Made by a program: the position numbers and the translations under genes. A DNA stretch of 64,000 nucleotides from the NCBI GenBank assembly GCA_963809815.1, contig CAWELM010000025.1, positions 186,001-250,000 of the forward strand, given 5' to 3'. The notes under the pieces were generated by a model. It made no database searches, was not told where the DNA came from, and saw only the letters and a program-made list of their open reading frames with translations. Positions 16,649 through 26,458 of this stretch are shown one piece after another. How positions within the stretch are numbered: the first letter of the stretch is position 1; each line of letters opens with the position of its first letter. Origin of the DNA: CAVVJA01 sp963809815 (GTDB lineage: Bacteria; Actinomycetota; Actinomycetes; Mycobacteriales; Jatrophihabitantaceae).

Positions 16649-18889
16649 CTATTCACAAGTAGCGGACTGAATTGTGTTGCCGCTGAACGTAATGTCGCGG
16701 GCGGCGAGGTTGGCGCCGTTGTCGGCCACCACGCCGGTGGCGTGGCCACCGCCGCCGGTAGCGCAGATGAGATTGTCGTAGACGTGAACGTGGTCGAGCA
16801 GGTGGGCCGGCGGCGTGGAGTCGGGCCGGTCCTGCTGGACGCCAGTGATGCCGTTGTAGTTGCCGGATAAGCGGTTGCCGTAGATTTCGACGTCGAAGCT
16901 GGCGGCGATGGTGATGCCACCGTCCCAGTACCAGCCGCTGGCGATGTAGCCGTTGCGGTAGACCTGGTTGTCGCGGATGACAGCGCCGTGGCTGATCTCG
17001 TAGGCGATCCCCTCGGCCAGGTTGTGCTCGACGAGGTTGTGCTCGATCAGCGCGTCGTGGGCATTGATATCCGCCCACAGCCCCCGACAGTCGTTGTCGT
17101 GGACATACGCGTTGCGGATGGTGACCTGACCGAAGTCCCACTTCATGCCGCCGGCCTCCCAAAGACAGCTGGCGTGCAGCGTGTGGTTGCGGGCCAGCTC
17201 CGGCCCGTCGATCGTGTTCGGGTCGGAGTCCAAGCCGTCCAGGAGAATCCCGGTGGCCTCGTTGCCACCGATCCCGAGCTGGTCGTTGTCGTTGTAATGG
17301 CCACCGAGGATGCGCATGCCGTCGGCGACCAGCAGGCCGGCCCAAGCGTTGTGCAGGGCCGAAACGTTGCGCACCAGCCAACCGCTGGCGTGCGACTCGG
17401 GCTGAATGGCCGCTCCCTGCCGGCCGCTGGCGTAATTCTGCACGGTGATCGAGTCGAGGGTCACCTTGCTGGCGCCGCCGGAGAACGCCGTCGCCAGGCT
17501 GCGTCCGCCGTCCAGCACCGCACCGGGCTCGCCGCAGAAGGTGTCGCCGGATTTCGGCCGGACGCTGAAGTTGTTCTGGTGAGTACCGCCCTTGACCAGA
17601 TACGTCGTGCCAGCAACGTGGGCGTCAACGACCTGCTGGGCGTTGTCGGCGGTGGCAATCACCACCGCGCCGCTGGTCGGACACCGGTCGGCGGGCAGCG
17701 GGGATGTGGCCGCCGGCGGCGCCGTGGTGGGCCGGACGGTGGTGGTGGTTGGCGCGACGGGGGTGGTCGGCGCGACCGTGGTGGTCGGCGCGACCGTGGT
17801 GGGCCGGACGGTGGAGGTGGCGGTGGTCGGCGCGACGGGCGTGGTTGGCGCGGCCGTGGTAGTGGCCGGGACGCCGTCCGGGGGGCCAAAGAATGGGTCG
17901 CGCGCAAATCGGACGAACCCCCGCATGGACGGCGCTGACGTGTCGGGCCGCCAGTCGCAGCGACCGCCCTGGTCGTAGTAGACGACCGCGCGGATCGCCG
18001 GCAGCTCCCGTGTCAGCGTGGCGGCGGCGTCGGTGAACCAGGCGCCCTTGCGGCTCGGGTCGGCCAGGTCCTCGGCGGTGCCGGTCTCGGAGACCATCAG
18101 CGGCTTGCCCTTTGCCGACCCCCAGGCGTAAAACGCCCGGAAGATCGCGCCGAACCCGGTCCACGAGCCGCCGCCACAGCCGCCCGGGTTGAAGCCGTCG
18201 GCCGCTATCCAGTCGACGTAGCCGCCGCCCGGCCAGAACTGGTCCACACCGCCACGCCCGCCGGCGAACGCATCGGCGTCGGGCGCCCACACCCACGCGC
18301 CGCGCACGCCGTTGGCGGCGAACAGATCGTGCACGTGCCGCCACGCCGCCACGTATGCCCGCCCGCTGACGGCCGGGCCGGGCCCGACGGTCCGGTCCAT
18401 CGCCCAGCCGTAGCGAAGAAGCACTGGTCGACCGAGCGCGGCGACCGACCGCGCCAGCGTGCCGAGCCAGGCGTCGTAGCGGCCGCCGGCGACCGAGAGC
18501 GCGTTGACGCCGCGGCCGAAAGACAGCATCGGGGTGCGGCCGGCGGCTACGTTCCAGGCGGGCAAATCGCCGAGCGCGCCGCCCCAGCGAACAAAGCTGT
18601 GGCCGATCGCGAGCTTGCGCCCGATGGCCGCCTCAAGCCGCTCGGTGCCGGCGCGCGAGTCGGAGCCGACGAAGGCGCCCAGCGCGGCCGCCGGCGAGGC
18701 AGCAGGAACCGCCGGTGCAGCGTCAAGCGCCCGGACCGGCAGGGTCTCCCTGACCGACAACGTGAGAGCGCCAACTAACCCCAGCACCAACACGACAACC
18801 TTTAGGCGCCGGGAGCGCCACGATCTCCGCTCCGGGGCGCGGGCGTGGCGGGGGGCACGGGCGTGGCGGGGGGCGCGGCTGGACAGCAT
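16649..18889 (-). CDS. Secreted/anchored protein: GH26-like domain, Thr/Pro linker, parallel beta-helix
   Basis: About 746 residues from ATG 18889, chosen because GGAGG lies 7 bases upstream and its paralogue starts at the same place. In order: a basic N-terminus and one membrane/signal helix (VVVLVLGLVGALTLSV), a GH26-like TIM-barrel domain (about 65-340), a linker of repeated APTT/VRPTT units (about 345-400), then a right-handed beta-helix with repeated VxxxxNxI-type coils. The usual acid/base Glu of the HEMN-type motif is replaced (YGWAMD), while the nucleophile-like VSETGTAED is kept. It may bind or remodel the polysaccharide outside the membrane. Catalysis by the first domain is doubtful. 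Confidence 0.75.
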   Translation of the reverse strand: MLSSRAPRHARAPRHARAPERRSWRSRRLKVVVLVLGLVGALTLSVRETLPVRALDAAPAVPAASPAAALGAFVGSDSRAGTERLEAAIGRKLAIGHSFVRWGGALGDLPAWNVAAGRTPMLSFGRGVNALSVAGGRYDAWLGTLARSVAALGRPVLLRYGWAMDRTVGPGPAVSGRAYVAAWRHVHDLFAANGVRGAWVWAPDADAFAGGRGGVDQFWPGGGYVDWIAADGFNPGGCGGGSWTGFGAIFRAFYAWGSAKGKPLMVSETGTAEDLADPSRKGAWFTDAAATLTRELPAIRAVVYYDQGGRCDWRPDTSAPSMRGFVRFARDPFFGPPDGVPATTTAAPTTPVAPTTATSTVRPTTVAPTTTVAPTTPVAPTTTTVRPTTAPPAATSPLPADRCPTSGAVVIATADNAQQVVDAHVAGTTYLVKGGTHQNNFSVRPKSGDTFCGEPGAVLDGGRSLATAFSGGASKVTLDSITVQNYASGRQGAAIQPESHASGWLVRNVSALHNAWAGLLVADGMRILGGHYNDNDQLGIGGNEATGILLDGLDSDPNTIDGPELARNHTLHASCLWEAGGMKWDFGQVTIRNAYVHDNDCRGLWADINAHDALIEHNLVEHNLAEGIAYEISHGAVIRDNQVYRNGYIASGWYWDGGITIAASFDVEIYGNRLSGNYNGITGVQQDRPDSTPPAHLLDHVHVYDNLICATGGGGHATGVVADNGANLAARDITFSGNTIQSATCE

Positions 18890-19103
18890 CGGACTGCCTC
18901 CGAAGTGCCGCATCGCGGGATCGGCCGCGGCGGGTATCCCCCAGCCTGTCCAGGCTTGAATAGCAGGTTCCGCTACAACCCGTCAAACCGGAATCAGCGT
19001 TGCGGGCGCCGGGTCAACCCGGAGACCGCCAGCGCCACGCTCGCCAGGACGCTCCAAACCGGCGTCCACCCAGGCTCCCGTGATTCGAGGGCCCGTTTGT
19101 GGA

Positions 19104-20391
19104 TCACTCACACGCGGCGGGCAGAATCGCGTTGCGGCTGAAGGTGATGTCGCGGGCGGCGAGGTTGGCGCCGTTGTCCGCCGCGACGCCCGTTGGATGA
19201 CCACCGCCGGTTGCGCAGATGACGTTGTCGTGCACGTGAACGTGGTCCAGCAGATGGGTTGGCGGGGTGGAGTCCGGCCGGTCCTGCTGGATGCCAGTGA
19301 TTCCGTTGTAATTGCCGGATAAGCGGTTGCCGTAGATCTCGACGTCGAAGCTGGCGGCGATGCCGATGCCGCCACCCCAATACCACCCGTCGGCGCCGTA
19401 GCCGTTGCGGTACACCTGGTTGTCGCGGATCACAGCGCCTTGGCTGATCTCGTAGAAGATCCCCTCGGTCAGGTTGTGTTCGATGAGATTGTTCTCGATC
19501 AGGGCGTCGTGGGCATTGATATCCGCCCACAACCCCCGACAGTCATTGTCGTGGACATACGCGTTGCGGATGGTGACCTGACCGAAGTCCCACTTCATGC
19601 CGCCGGCCTCCCAAAGACAGCTGGCATGCAAGGTGTGGTTACGGGCGAGTTCCGGGCCGTCGATCGTATTCGGGTCGGAGTCCAAGCCGTCCAGGACTAT
19701 CCCGGTGGCCTCGTTGCCACCGATCCCGAGCTGGTCGTTGTCGTTGTAATGGCCACCGAGGATATGCATGCCGTCGGCGACCAGCAGGCCCGCCCAGGCG
19801 TTGTGCAGTGACGAAACGTTTCGCACCAGCCAACCGCTAGCGTGCGACTCGGGCTGAATCGCTGCGCCCTGCTTGGGGCTGTTGTAGTTCTGCACGGTGA
19901 TCGAGTCGAGCGTCACGTTGTCGGCGCCGCCGGAGAACGCCGTCGCCAGGCTGCGTCCGCCGTCCAGCACCGCGCCGGTGCCCGCAGAAGGTGTCACCGG
20001 ATTTCGGCCGGACGCTGAAGTTGCTCTGGTGGATACCAGCCTTGACCACGAAGGTCGTTCCGGCGGGACGGGCATCGACGATCTGCTGCGCGTCGTCGAA
20101 GGTACCGATCGACACACCGCCAGCCCGGCACCGCGACCCAGGCTGGACCGGGGTGGTCGCCGGCCGCTGGGGCCGGACGGTGCTGGTCGGCGCGACGAGG
20201 CCGAACGCAGCCGCCGACGACGTTCCCGGCGCCGCCGGCGGTGGGTCGAGCGCTTCGCCCGACAACGCCGCCCTGACCGCCAACGTGAGCACGGCGCCGA
20301 GCGCCAACACCAGCACGACAATCACGGTGCGCGAGCGCCACGCGGGACGTGGCCCCGCCCGGACGTGGCGAGGCGCCCGGCGGGAACGCAT
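19104..20391 (-). pseudogene. Paralogous beta-helix protein gene, frameshifted
   Basis: The N-terminal frame (ATG 20391, GGAGG 7 bases upstream) gives a basic leader, one membrane helix and NFSVRPKSGDTFCG, then loses homology. The adjacent frame continues with GAVLDGGRSLATAFSGG to the stop at 19104. Compared with the neighbouring paralogue, the junction near 19979-19982 is two bases shorter. The beta-helix part is very close to that of 16649-18889, but the GH26-like domain and the long linker are absent. Either an assembly error or a broken duplicate; if repaired it would encode about 430 residues. Confidence 0.75.
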
Positions 20392-20499
20392 CTAACCGCC
20401 TCCGAGGAGCCGCATCGCGAGGATCGGCAGGCCGTGGGGAACCTGCCACGCGGCAGGCACCCGCATAATATGTTCCGCTCCACCGAACCAAAGCTCGAG

Positions 20500-21156
20500 T
20501 CAGCGTTGCTGGCCGCGGGTCAGCCGAGTGACCGCCAATGCGAGGCCCAGCGCGATCGCGATGCCGGTGGCAATGCCCCCCAGCACGTCGGTCAGCGCAT
20601 GCACTGCTTCGACGAGCCGGGCCGTGCCAACGACCACCACGTACCCGCCACCCACCAGCGCAACGGCCAGGCGGGTACCTCGCGTGACGGCTGCGACTCG
20701 GACGACCAACGTGGCCGCAACGGCGGCCGCGGTCGCGACGGCCGGGTGGCCAGCTGGAAAGATCACGGCTTGGTCACCGTGCCATTGGCGGTGCACGAGT
20801 TGTTTCAGCAGCAACTCGGCGGCGAGGGTGGCCGGTACAACCCCTACCGCCAACAAGACGGCGTCGCGCCGCCCGGCGCGCCACGCGGCGATTGCGCAGG
20901 CCAACATGGCGAGGAGCACCACCGGTGCTTCCGTGCCGGAGACGACCTCGGCCGCACGCCCGCTGTGCTGGCGGGCGACCTCCTGCCAGCGGTACGCCCA
21001 CGCGTCGACCCGATCCACCTTGGTGGCGTGCCAGACTAGCGCGGCAAGCAGCCCCCCGAACAGCACGGCGACCACAGCGACGCGGCCGGTCCAGGGCGGA
21101 GCGAGCGCGCCCGCCGCACAGGCCGAGCAGCCCTCGACCCGACCCGAGGACCGCAT
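20500..21156 (-). CDS. PAP2-family membrane phosphatase
   Basis: 218 residues with about five to six membrane helices. The lipid-phosphatase motifs are present in slightly altered form: KQLVHRQWHG (motif 1), FPAGHPAV (motif 2, usually PSGH) and ARLVEAVHALTDVLGG (motif 3). Such enzymes often recycle undecaprenyl pyrophosphate, which fits a polysaccharide locus. The PSGH serine is alanine here; the catalytic histidines remain. It lies between the duplicated-domain protein and the beta-helix genes, all on the minus strand. Confidence 0.82.
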   Translation of the reverse strand: MRSSGRVEGCSACAAGALAPPWTGRVAVVAVLFGGLLAALVWHATKVDRVDAWAYRWQEVARQHSGRAAEVVSGTEAPVVLLAMLACAIAAWRAGRRDAVLLAVGVVPATLAAELLLKQLVHRQWHGDQAVIFPAGHPAVATAAAVAATLVVRVAAVTRGTRLAVALVGGGYVVVVGTARLVEAVHALTDVLGGIATGIAIALGLALAVTRLTRGQQR

Positions 21157-21200
21157 GATGCGACGATAGCTGTCGGCACCGCCAGATCACCGTCCGCGCT

Positions 21201-22205
21201 TCACTCGATCCGCTCTAGCCAGATCTCTCGCCAGTAGGGGTAAATGCCGCGCGGGCACTGGCGGTGGTAGGCGGCGACGCAGGTCACGTCCTCTAGGACG
21301 ACGCACGGATTCTTGAACCGCAGCATCTTGCCGGTCCGCTCGTCGATGATTTGCTCGACCCGTCGCAGCACCCGGAACTCCCGGCCGCAGTAACGCACCA
21401 TCTCGCCGTCGAAGGACATGCCGCGATTCATGTTGTTGACGTCGAGCGTGGCCACGATCTCCTCCAGGCTCTTAACCCGCACTAGCTCTCCCGGCTGCAA
21501 GTCGAGTGCCTGCTGAGGGGTCCGGCTGAGCCTCCCCTCGATGAACGGGTAGCGCCTGCCGCTACGCAGCCGCAGCGGCGCGGGCACCAGCCGTCGACTC
21601 GCGTCCTGGTACTCGTTGAACAGGCCGACGGCGATCGTGCGGACCATGGCAAGCACGCCGGCGTTGTCCGAGCGGACGTCCCGCACGTACTGCCGACCGT
21701 CCCAGGACGGGATGCGTTCAGGCGCCGCCCGTAGCAGCTCGGTCGCCTGACAGGAGTACCGCTCGTCGCCAGGGTCAACGCGGGCGGCAGTCTTGCGCGT
21801 CGCCGCCGACAGCATCGCGAGCGTGCATCGCGGCACGGGCACCGGTTCCGGCTCGCCGGCCGGCACTCTGCGCAGCCACGCCTCCTTCCAGTACACGTTG
21901 CAGCCCGCCTGGCAGCCTCCGTGCGCCTGCCCGTCGCAGCGCGACCCTTCCAGGTGGACCGTGTTGCGCATGCGGTACATGCCGGTCCAGGTGATCGTGT
22001 CGCACAGCTTGAGCGCCAGCTTGGCCACCTTGAACTGTCGGCCGCAGAACTGCAGCATCTCGGGCATGAACGGGAGCGACTCCAGCTCCCCCCGCTCGTC
22101 GAGCGTCGCCAGGATCTCGGCTTGGCTGCGCACCTCGACGAGCTCGCCGATGTGCAGATTGAGCACCTGCGGCGGGGGATCCCCTGTTGTCTGCAACGCT
22201 TGCAC
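21201..22205 (-). CDS. Protein of unknown function with two copies of a Cys-containing domain
   Basis: 334 residues, start GTG 22205. I do not recognise a named family. Residues about 14-113 and 232-334 are clearly two copies of one domain. Each has LxLxxGELVxVxS, EIxATLD, a CGRxFxV motif, a Cys-x6/7-Cys pair and a closing YWxExWLxR. The middle (about 115-230) contains RYSCQATELL and no repeat. There is no signal peptide or membrane helix, so it is probably cytosolic. The conserved cysteines suggest metal binding or redox use. The position after a GT4 gene (34-bp gap) and before PAP2 ties it to polysaccharide synthesis. Confidence 0.7.
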   Translation of the reverse strand: MQALQTTGDPPPQVLNLHIGELVEVRSQAEILATLDERGELESLPFMPEMLQFCGRQFKVAKLALKLCDTITWTGMYRMRNTVHLEGSRCDGQAHGGCQAGCNVYWKEAWLRRVPAGEPEPVPVPRCTLAMLSAATRKTAARVDPGDERYSCQATELLRAAPERIPSWDGRQYVRDVRSDNAGVLAMVRTIAVGLFNEYQDASRRLVPAPLRLRSGRRYPFIEGRLSRTPQQALDLQPGELVRVKSLEEIVATLDVNNMNRGMSFDGEMVRYCGREFRVLRRVEQIIDERTGKMLRFKNPCVVLEDVTCVAAYHRQCPRGIYPYWREIWLERIE

Positions 22206-22239
22206 CCCGTGTCGTCGATGTGGATGGGTCGACCGTCGC

Positions 22240-23398
22240 TCAGGTCACCGCTTGGGGCTGTACGGACCCCCGCGCCAACGCGATGGCGCCCAAGATCACC
22301 TCAGTGGCCGCGTCCGGCCGCAGGGGCGCATTTAGCCGCTGGACGCCCTCGCGCAGGACGCGCGAGGTCTGCGGGTCGGCCGCACGCCGCATCGCCTCGG
22401 CCAACGCTCGCGCGTCGCGCGGGTCCACCACGATCCCGTTAACACCGTCCTGCACGATAGTCCCAACGGCTCCCGTCATCGGCGAGATGACGATCGGGGC
22501 GCCGGCGCTAAGCGCCTCGACCACCGCTCGCCCGACGAAGTCCTGCAGCGTCGGGAACACGAACGCGCTGCACGCCTCGAAGGCGCCCTTGAGTACCTCG
22601 TGGTCTACCGTCCCCAGGAAACTGACCTCCTCCCGAACGTCCAGCCGGGTGGCCAGCTCGAGCAGCGCGTCGCGCTCCGGTCCGTCGCCGATCACCCAGA
22701 GCGCGCACGGGCCGAACTCCCGCCGGTAGGTCGCCAGCGCCTGGATCAGCAGATCGACCCCCTTCTGCGGGATGAGGCGGCCGGCGGAGACGAACAGCGG
22801 GGTTCCGTCGCGGACTGGAGGCGCGTGGGGAGGCCGCGCGACCAGGGTGGCCGGCAAGCCCGCCAGCCACCAGCCGACGACGATCTTGTCAGGCATCGAC
22901 GTTGAGCGTCCGGACCAGGTAGTCCCGCGCGGGCACGCTGTTGGCCACGAACGCGTCGACGAACCGCGCCGCGAAACGGCGCACGGCGACCTTGAGGCGA
23001 GCCGAGCCGGTCCGGCCGAGGTGTCGGTAGTCCCCTTCGACTAGGGAGACCACCTTGTGCCGCCGGACCAGCTTGGACAAGCCGGCGTACAGCCCGACCA
23101 GGCCGAGCTCGTAGATCACCAGCACGTCCTCGGGCGCCCGCGCGAACTCTGCCAGCAGGCGCGGGCTGACGGCCTTGACACTCATCGGGTGCTCCCGACC
23201 GTTGTGGCCCCCCAGCTCGACGAACCGGCCGAATGACCGTTCGCCGTCCTGCGGCATGGCCCAATGGATCTCCCGGACCGCCTCGCCGGCGCCGCGCGCC
23301 GATGCCACCAGGTACGGGTGCGGGGAGCTGTCGTCCCTCGTCACCCAGAGCAGGCCGTGCCGCCGTACTCGCGTCGCCTTGCGATCATTCACTGCCAC
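22240..23398 (-). pseudogene. Family 4 glycosyltransferase, split by a frameshift
   Basis: The first frame (GTG 23398 to stop 22889) encodes an N-terminal GT-B domain ending DYLVRTLNVDA. The second (ATG 22896 to 22240) starts MPDKIVVGWW and carries the donor domain with SAGRLIPQKGVDLLIQAL, VIGDGPERDALLELA and FVGRAVVEALSAGAP. Together they make one ordinary GT4 of about 385 residues; the break is at GATGCCTGAC (net +1 or -2). The two pieces overlap by 8 bases with an ATG, so production as two chains is conceivable. An assembly indel is more likely. Confidence 0.8.
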
Positions 23399-23428
23399 CC
23401 GGTAGGCACCTTCCTGCTCGCCCGACTA

Positions 23429-24805
23429 CTAACCTTCCTGCCGCCTGACCTGGTCCAGCGCGGCGACACGCGGCCGCGGCAGCGGCACGGCATCCGGAGG
23501 GCTGCCCGGGCGCGACGGAAAGCCCGGCGCGGCGCCGCGTCGACGCGCCACTGCCAGGCCGATCGCCAGCCCGGCGATGATGCCCTGCTCCATTCCGGGT
23601 TCCCAGGTCAGAAACCAGACGGCCTGCATAGCCAGCAACGCCGGGAAGATGCCGGGCGCCAGCAGACCGCCACCGGCTTGCGCTGGGATCCGCCGCAGTA
23701 GCCACAACAACCCAACGCTGATCGCGATAAGCGCCACCAGCCCCACCAGGCCGGCGCGCAACACCGTCGCGATGTAGAAATTGTGCGGATCCCCCAGCAC
23801 CTCCGTGCCCTGTACCTCACGGGTGAAGCCAGTGCCGAACGGCTCGCCGATCAGCCACTGCACCGGGCTGTTCGACAGACCGGACAGCAGCTCCGACCAT
23901 CCCTGGATGCGCCAGTCCAGCGTGCCCGTGCCTAGCGCCGATGTGGCGACGGGCTCCTCACCTGCGCTGCCGCCCAGCGCGACGTAAGCAGCGACGGTGA
24001 TCAGAACGGCGCCAACCACAATTGCTACCGTTCGCCGCCTGAGCTGTCGCCCACGCACCAGCAGCACGGCGATCCCGATGATCATCGTGAGCCAGACAGT
24101 GCGCCGGTCGAGCAGCACCACGAACACCAGCAGCAGTGCGCCGAGCATTGTCAGCCGCCGGGCCTGGTGGTCGCGAAGCTGCCAGTACGGCACGGTGAGC
24201 AGGGCAGCGGTCGCGAGGAAGAACGTGTACGGCCCGTCGAGCACCTTGACCGCCGCGTCTGCGCCGAACTGTTCCTTCGGCACGCCGAGATCGATGCCGC
24301 CCAGGGTGTCGAGCCAGCGCAGGGCGACCAGAACCATCATCGGGACGCTGGCCGCCAGCCAGAGCTTGGCGATCCGCTCATTCAGCTGGGGGGACGGGCG
24401 GAAGGTGGCGAAGTAGAGGGTGCCGGCGACAAACGCGAAGAACAGGCGGAACTCGCCGATGGCGGGCTGCGCACCGAACTTCGCCGCCCCCCTGACAAGT
24501 GACAGCAGCATCATGACGCATAGCAGCAGTACCCACCGATGCAGCGACGTCAGCCGCTGCATCCGGAGCATGCGGAGGATCCCGGCGGCAAGCAGCAGGG
24601 TGAAAGCGGCGTCGTGCACTTGAACTCTGATGCCGCTCGGCAGGGTCACGGCGGGGACGTCGTTGTCCAGGGTCGCGCTGAGCAACGTCGCGCCGAGCAA
24701 GAACGCAGCCCCTAACTCCGGCCGCCGCATCAATGCCTCTAGCAGCAGGACGCTGACCGCGGCTACGGCGACTAGCAGGAGCCCGAGCAGGAGGTGCTGG
24801 ATCAC
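23429..24805 (-). CDS. Polysaccharide polymerase, O-antigen ligase/Wzy family
   Basis: About 458 residues from GTG 24805, giving a clean start in a membrane helix (VIQHLLLGLLLVAVAAVSVL). About ten to twelve membrane helices, with a large loop containing DWRIQGWSELLSG, GEPFGTGFTR and DPHNFYIATVLRAGL, the Wzy_C/O-antigen ligase pattern. It would polymerise lipid-linked repeat units on the outer face. The GTG overlaps a TGA that would end the flippase gene if its frameshift were repaired. The C-terminal tail is Pro/Arg-rich. Confidence 0.85.
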   Translation of the reverse strand: MIQHLLLGLLLVAVAAVSVLLLEALMRRPELGAAFLLGATLLSATLDNDVPAVTLPSGIRVQVHDAAFTLLLAAGILRMLRMQRLTSLHRWVLLLCVMMLLSLVRGAAKFGAQPAIGEFRLFFAFVAGTLYFATFRPSPQLNERIAKLWLAASVPMMVLVALRWLDTLGGIDLGVPKEQFGADAAVKVLDGPYTFFLATAALLTVPYWQLRDHQARRLTMLGALLLVFVVLLDRRTVWLTMIIGIAVLLVRGRQLRRRTVAIVVGAVLITVAAYVALGGSAGEEPVATSALGTGTLDWRIQGWSELLSGLSNSPVQWLIGEPFGTGFTREVQGTEVLGDPHNFYIATVLRAGLVGLVALIAISVGLLWLLRRIPAQAGGGLLAPGIFPALLAMQAVWFLTWEPGMEQGIIAGLAIGLAVARRRGAAPGFPSRPGSPPDAVPLPRPRVAALDQVRRQEG

Positions 24806-24916
24806 CGACTCGCCTCCAGCTCCTGCTGTTGCCGGCCCAGGACAAGCGGCGCGAGCCGCCGGCGCAGCCCGTCGGCGGCGCCGAGCAGGCCGGCTGCAGT
24901 CAGCCGCAGCCACAGC

Positions 24917-26458
24917 TCACGCCGGACACGCCGGCAGCGGGCAGACGCGCACCGCCAGCACCAGCGCGAGCGCTCCCGCCACGACCTCAGCGGCGAACAC
25001 CACCAGGGTCGGCACTGCGCCGACCAGAAGGACACGGGTGGCGGCCACGGCTAACCCGACGGCCGCACTCGCGAACACAGCCGGGGCGAACGACGCGCAC
25101 AGGTCGGTGAAAGTGAACCTGACCAGGCGCCGCATGAGCCCGAGGTAGCCGACAAGCCGAAGGAACTCGGCGCCGACCACGGCGGCGGCGTATACCCACA
25201 CCCCGTGCGATCGATATTCGACCGCAACGAGTAAGAACGCGCCGAGCGCCACCACGTATGCCGCCTGCACCGCTATCGACCGGTTCAGATCCGCGCGGGC
25301 CTCGGCCACCATCTGCGACAACGCCGAAATGACGCTGCAGCCAGCAGCGAGCGCGAACCACGGGACGATCGTCGCCGCCAGGCCCCACTGCGGGCCCAGC
25401 ACGACCCGTACGAACTCGCGCGCGGCGACCGCCATGCCGGCGCACACCGGGAAGACCACCAGTCCACTGAGCATCAGCATGCTGAGGTAGGCGCGGCGTA
25501 GCCGCACCCCGTCCTCCTGGATGCGGCTCAGGTGGGAGAACAGCACATTAGTTAGCGTCTGCGCGAGGTACACGCGCAGCGGCTGGACGGCCAGGTAATA
25601 GCCCCGGCTGTACTGGCCGACCACCGCCGTGCTCGCGAAGCGGCCGACCGTGAACGTGTCGAGGTTGCTTCCGACGTAGTCGAGCACGTGCGCGCCTGAT
25701 AGGCGCATTCCGTAGCCGCAGACGTACTGGTACGGCTTCCATTGCAGTACGGGACGGACCGGGTGCCGCAGCAGGGCGTACTGCCAGACCATCTGCGAGC
25801 CGCTGGAGACGAGGGCGCCTACCACCAGGCTCCAAACGCCCGCGCCGAGCAGCGCCAGACTGATCCCAACCACCACGTAGCCCAACACGTAGGTGGCGAA
25901 GGTAATGATCGACAGCTCACGGAAGCGCAGCTGCCGTCGGAGCAGGCCAAGGCCTACCATCGACATGCCCTCGATCAGGAAGGTGATGCCGAGCAGCCGC
26001 AGGACCGGCGTCAGGGCGGGCGCGCGAAACAGGTCGCTGATCACTGGGGCCAGCGCCCACAGCACCGCGTAGAGCGCCACCCCTACGGCGACCCCGGCAG
26101 TCGACGCCGCCCGTACATCCTCCTTCGAGAGCTCCGGCTTCTGCACCAGAGCGGATGCCAGCCCCATCCGAACGAAGAACTGGACGAACAGCACGACGAT
26201 CTGAGCCAGCGCCATGAGCCCGAACGCGACCGGATCGAGCAACCGCGACATCGTCACCGTGTAGACCACGTTGGCGACTAGAAGCGCGGCGTAACCGAGG
26301 GAGGACCAGCGGAGCCCAGACACGGCCCGCGCGGTCATGGTCGACCCATCCGGGCTGGCCGGGGGGTCGAACTGGCTCACGGCCCGCCGCGCCGCAGTCG
26401 GCGCAGCGGCGTGCGCCCCCTGAGCCGTCCCATCCGATCCCCCCTGCTGAACGGTCAC
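24917..26458 (-). CDS. Wzx-type polysaccharide flippase (MATE/MOP superfamily)
   Basis: About 513 residues from GTG 26458, which overlaps the stop of the chain-length gene (GTGA). Around 12-14 membrane helices, beginning after a polar leader at TARAVSGLRWSSLGYAALL; RLLDPVAFGLMALAQIVVLF is typical of Wzx. It moves undecaprenyl-linked repeat units across the membrane. The frame stops early at CPLPACPA. The +1 frame from about 24925 continues with RRELWLRLTAAGLLGAADGL to a stop at 24802 that overlaps the polymerase start, so a frameshift probably trims about 40 residues. Confidence 0.87.
   Translation of the reverse strand: MTVQQGGSDGTAQGAHAAAPTAARRAVSQFDPPASPDGSTMTARAVSGLRWSSLGYAALLVANVVYTVTMSRLLDPVAFGLMALAQIVVLFVQFFVRMGLASALVQKPELSKEDVRAASTAGVAVGVALYAVLWALAPVISDLFRAPALTPVLRLLGITFLIEGMSMVGLGLLRRQLRFRELSIITFATYVLGYVVVGISLALLGAGVWSLVVGALVSSGSQMVWQYALLRHPVRPVLQWKPYQYVCGYGMRLSGAHVLDYVGSNLDTFTVGRFASTAVVGQYSRGYYLAVQPLRVYLAQTLTNVLFSHLSRIQEDGVRLRRAYLSMLMLSGLVVFPVCAGMAVAAREFVRVVLGPQWGLAATIVPWFALAAGCSVISALSQMVAEARADLNRSIAVQAAYVVALGAFLLVAVEYRSHGVWVYAAAVVGAEFLRLVGYLGLMRRLVRFTFTDLCASFAPAVFASAAVGLAVAATRVLLVGAVPTLVVFAAEVVAGALALVLAVRVCPLPACPA

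Noticed and set aside
22880..24930. Programmed +1 frameshifting as the reason for split genes
   Set aside because: Two of the sites have a UGA near the shift, but the other four do not, and no common slippery codon or stimulator is seen. An assembly indel or mutation is simpler.
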